Below, piece after piece: positions 62,370 to 64,000 of a stretch of 64,000 nt of DNA. The DNA comes from Rhexocercosporidium sp. MPI-PUGE-AT-0058. Its lineage: Eukaryota; Ascomycota; Leotiomycetes; Helotiales. The DNA lies in the NCBI GenBank assembly GCA_020746875.1, contig JAGTJL010000008.1:2825202-2889201 (forward strand), written 5' to 3'. The position numbers were made by a program, and so were the translations under genes. The notes beneath the pieces were generated by a model. It ran no database searches, was not told where the DNA came from, and was given only the letters and a program-made list of their open reading frames with translations. How positions within the stretch are numbered: position 1 is the first letter of the stretch; each line of letters begins with the position of its first letter.

Positions 62370-62960
62370 TTAGCCGCTTCTATTAATAAGTTTATTAAAA
62401 CTATTATTACTTCGGCTATTTCTGCTAATACGTTTACGAAAATTATTATTACTTTAATTTACTTTTTTAAAAATACTAAGTCAAATCCTTCTAAGAAGAA
62501 AGCTTTTAAGCAGTTCGCTTTTATAAATAACTTATAAAGCTTAAAAATATAAGAATTAAAAACTAAATTTATTAAAACTTTATAAGACGCCGAGTTCGAC
62601 TTTACAAAGAATAATTCTATTATTATAATTAAATTTATTATTAAAAAGATTAATAATATTACGATAATATTTTTCATAATCGTTTTTAATTTAAAAAATA
62701 AAGCCCGCGTATTAGCTATTATTAAAGCATATCGAGAGTCTTAAAAAGGCGAGAATTCAATTTCCGTTTATATTACGGCTTAACGACTTGCAAGAGATAT
62801 TAATATTCTAGATAATCTCCGAGGCTTTTATACGGCTTTTATATTGTCTCAGACTTTTATTAATAAGCTTAGCATTATTAAAAATCTAATCTTTCTTATA
62901 AATAAGTATATCCTCAAATAGCGCTTTAATAGCATTTAATTCAGTCTTATTCTGATTTTA
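62370..62960 (+). pseudogene. Decayed coding tract of unknown function, between P9 and P10
   Basis: Plus-strand frame with a few TAA/TAG at likely Gln sites: PSKKKAFKQFAFINNL near 62485, ELKTKFIKTL near 62545, a hydrophobic segment (62620-62690), then ENSISVYITA and RLARDINILDNLRGFYTAF near 62790. The order helical, hydrophobic, helical is clear, but no family is recognised. The antisense strand is open for 72 codons here and is treated as a shadow. Confidence 0.4.
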
Positions 62961-63175
62961 AGAAAGTATATTATTAATAATAGATTAGTTTTAATTTAAA
63001 GCCGTAGCTAAAAGACTCTTATTTTAGACTTTATCGCTGCGTAACTTAAAATATTAATAAAAAGTAATTTATTAAATAATATTACTTAAAAAACTTAAGT
63101 TATATCTTTATTAATTAAGAACTTCGGCTTTAGAATCCTTGCTTTAATCCTTTAGATAATTATTAAGTTATAAGT

Positions 63176-63201
63176 ATTTTAGCATATTAATATGCCGAAA
63201 T
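63176..63201. repeat. 26-bp palindrome, copy P10
   Basis: Arms ATTTTAGCATATT and AATATGCCGAAAT. It is the copy closest to the telomere, 653 bp from it. Confidence 0.82.
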
Positions 63202-63252
63202 TTAATTATATATTTATTAACTTAATATAATTTAAAAATTATTAAAATATAA

Positions 63253-63853
63253 AAGATAATCGAGATCTTTAGTATCGCCGCCGAAGTTAAAGTTCTTAAC
63301 GCCGTTCGACTTATTTGCGACCAAGCCTTAATTTCGATTATTAATCTGATTCTCTTCGATTATAATATTCTTATATTAGAATTAGAATAGAACAATAAGC
63401 CCGTATTTAATAAGACCTTCTTAAATTCTTTAATTTTTAAAGAAGATTTTATAAAGAATATAGAAAAGGAAATTAAAAATAAGCCAGAAAAAAATAATAA
63501 GAAATCAAGTATTAAGAAGTTAAATATTAAGACCGAGACCGAAACTAAGATTAAGACTAAAACTAAGATCGATATAAATATAATAAAAGACTTAAAGAAC
63601 GTAAACGAAAACGTTAAGATAAAAGATTATAATAATAAGAATCAGAATAAAAAAAATTTAAAAAAAAGAGAATAAGAATTAAAATAAAGAAATTAATAAT
63701 AAAGAAGAAGAAAGTTTAGAAGAAGAGAATTCAAAAGAAAAGGATTTAGAAAAAGAAAGTTTAAAAAAAGAGAATTTAAAGAAAAAGAATTTAAAAAAAG
63801 AAGATTTAAAAAAAAAAGATTTAAAAGAAGAAAGTAATAAGGACGATAAAAGC
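63253..63853 (+). pseudogene. Telomere-truncated coding tract with charged 5-residue repeats
   Basis: From about 63253 one frame reads about 140 codons with a single TAG: IIEIFSIAAEVKVLNAVRLI, then INLILFDYNILILELE, then a Lys/Thr/Asn-rich part (TETETKIKTKTKID). An A-rich run near 63650-63667 changes the frame by one. After it the reading continues, with one Gln-site stop, through 15-bp units encoding (E/K)(D/N/S)LKK-like repeats (about 63713-63835: ESLEE, EKDLE, KESLK, KENLK, KKNLK, KEDLK, KKDLK). The frame does not stop but passes into TTAGGG as Leu-Gly-Leu-Gly. It looks like the 5' part of a gene cut off by the telomere. Function unknown. Confidence 0.5.
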
Positions 63854-64000
63854 TTAGGGTTAGGGTTAGGGTTAGGGTTAGGGTTAGGGTTAGGGTTAGG
63901 GTTAGGGTTAGGGTTAGGGTTAGGGTTAGGGTTAGGGTTAGGGTTAGGGTTAGGGTTAGGGTTAGGGTTAGGGTTAGGGTTAGGGTAGGGTTAGGGTTAG
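63854..64000 (+). repeat. Telomere, TTAGGG array
   Basis: 22 perfect TTAGGG units (63854-63985), one 5-bp TAGGG (63986-63990), one more TTAGGG and TTAG at the window end. The G-rich strand runs 5' to 3' outward, so this is the right chromosome end. The change from unique sequence to telomere is abrupt, with no degenerate zone. Confidence 0.98.

Noticed and set aside
62459..62677. 72-codon minus-strand hydrophobic frame
   Set aside because: Antisense to a plus-strand coding tract with Gln-site stops; likely a shadow.
36302..63201. Helitron ends as the explanation of the palindromes
   Set aside because: No CTRR end, no TC start and no Rep/helicase coding sequence was found next to them.

Overview
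This window is the right-hand end of a chromosome of a filamentous ascomycete (Pezizomycotina type). It ends in about 24 TTAGGG units (63854-64000) on the strand expected for a right telomere. The inner 63.8 kb is subtelomeric repeat DNA that is very A+T-rich. By eye CpA/TpG is strongly depleted and TpA is in excess, while CpG is retained. Decayed reading frames are broken mainly where Gln (CAA/CAG) or Trp (TGG) codons would become TAA/TAG. That is the mark of repeat-induced point mutation (RIP). I see no intact, conventional protein-coding gene. Nearly everything is a RIP-mutated transposon, a tandem repeat or a decayed gene. No species can be assigned.

Layout. 1-720: two dispersed repeats, each with a second copy in the window. 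720-2935: a 155-bp tandem array interrupted by a complete Tc1/mariner element (1005-2385, TA target duplication). 3240-3735 and 11985-12391: minus-strand decayed coding tracts on either side of a complete Ty3/gypsy chromovirus (4151-11044, target duplication CTCTC). 12771-13215: TTC/ATT microsatellites and a 180-bp repeat carrying a hairpin. 13940-17846: remains of a RecQ-like helicase of the kind found near fungal telomeres. 18977-27337 and 53089-61426: two full-length, same-strand copies of one Ty1/copia family with target duplications AAAGT and GCTTT; both carry about 2.2 kb of extra, coding-like sequence between RNase H and the 3' LTR. 30285-33310: a 5'-truncated Ty3/gypsy pol on the minus strand. 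33440-34470: a 63-bp satellite. 49885-52899: a complete hAT element (8-bp target duplication GGCGCTCG) that looks much less RIP-mutated than its surroundings.

The least familiar part is 36.3-49.9 kb plus 61.4-63.85 kb. There, ten copies of one 26-bp perfect or near-perfect palindrome punctuate a series of decayed plus-strand coding tracts. Several tracts end in, or contain, different in-frame amino-acid repeats: a 12/21-residue acidic repeat, a 23-residue repeat, a pentapeptide-type repeat, and a charged 5-residue repeat that is open directly into the telomere. I do not recognise these proteins, and this is the best candidate here for something undescribed.

Relative order of events that can be read: the Tc1 element is younger than the 155-bp array. 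The gypsy chromovirus, both copia copies and the hAT element each inserted into sequence already present, as shown by target duplications. hAT appears to be the youngest or the least exposed to RIP. All functional statements about decayed genes refer to their presumed ancestors, not to working products.
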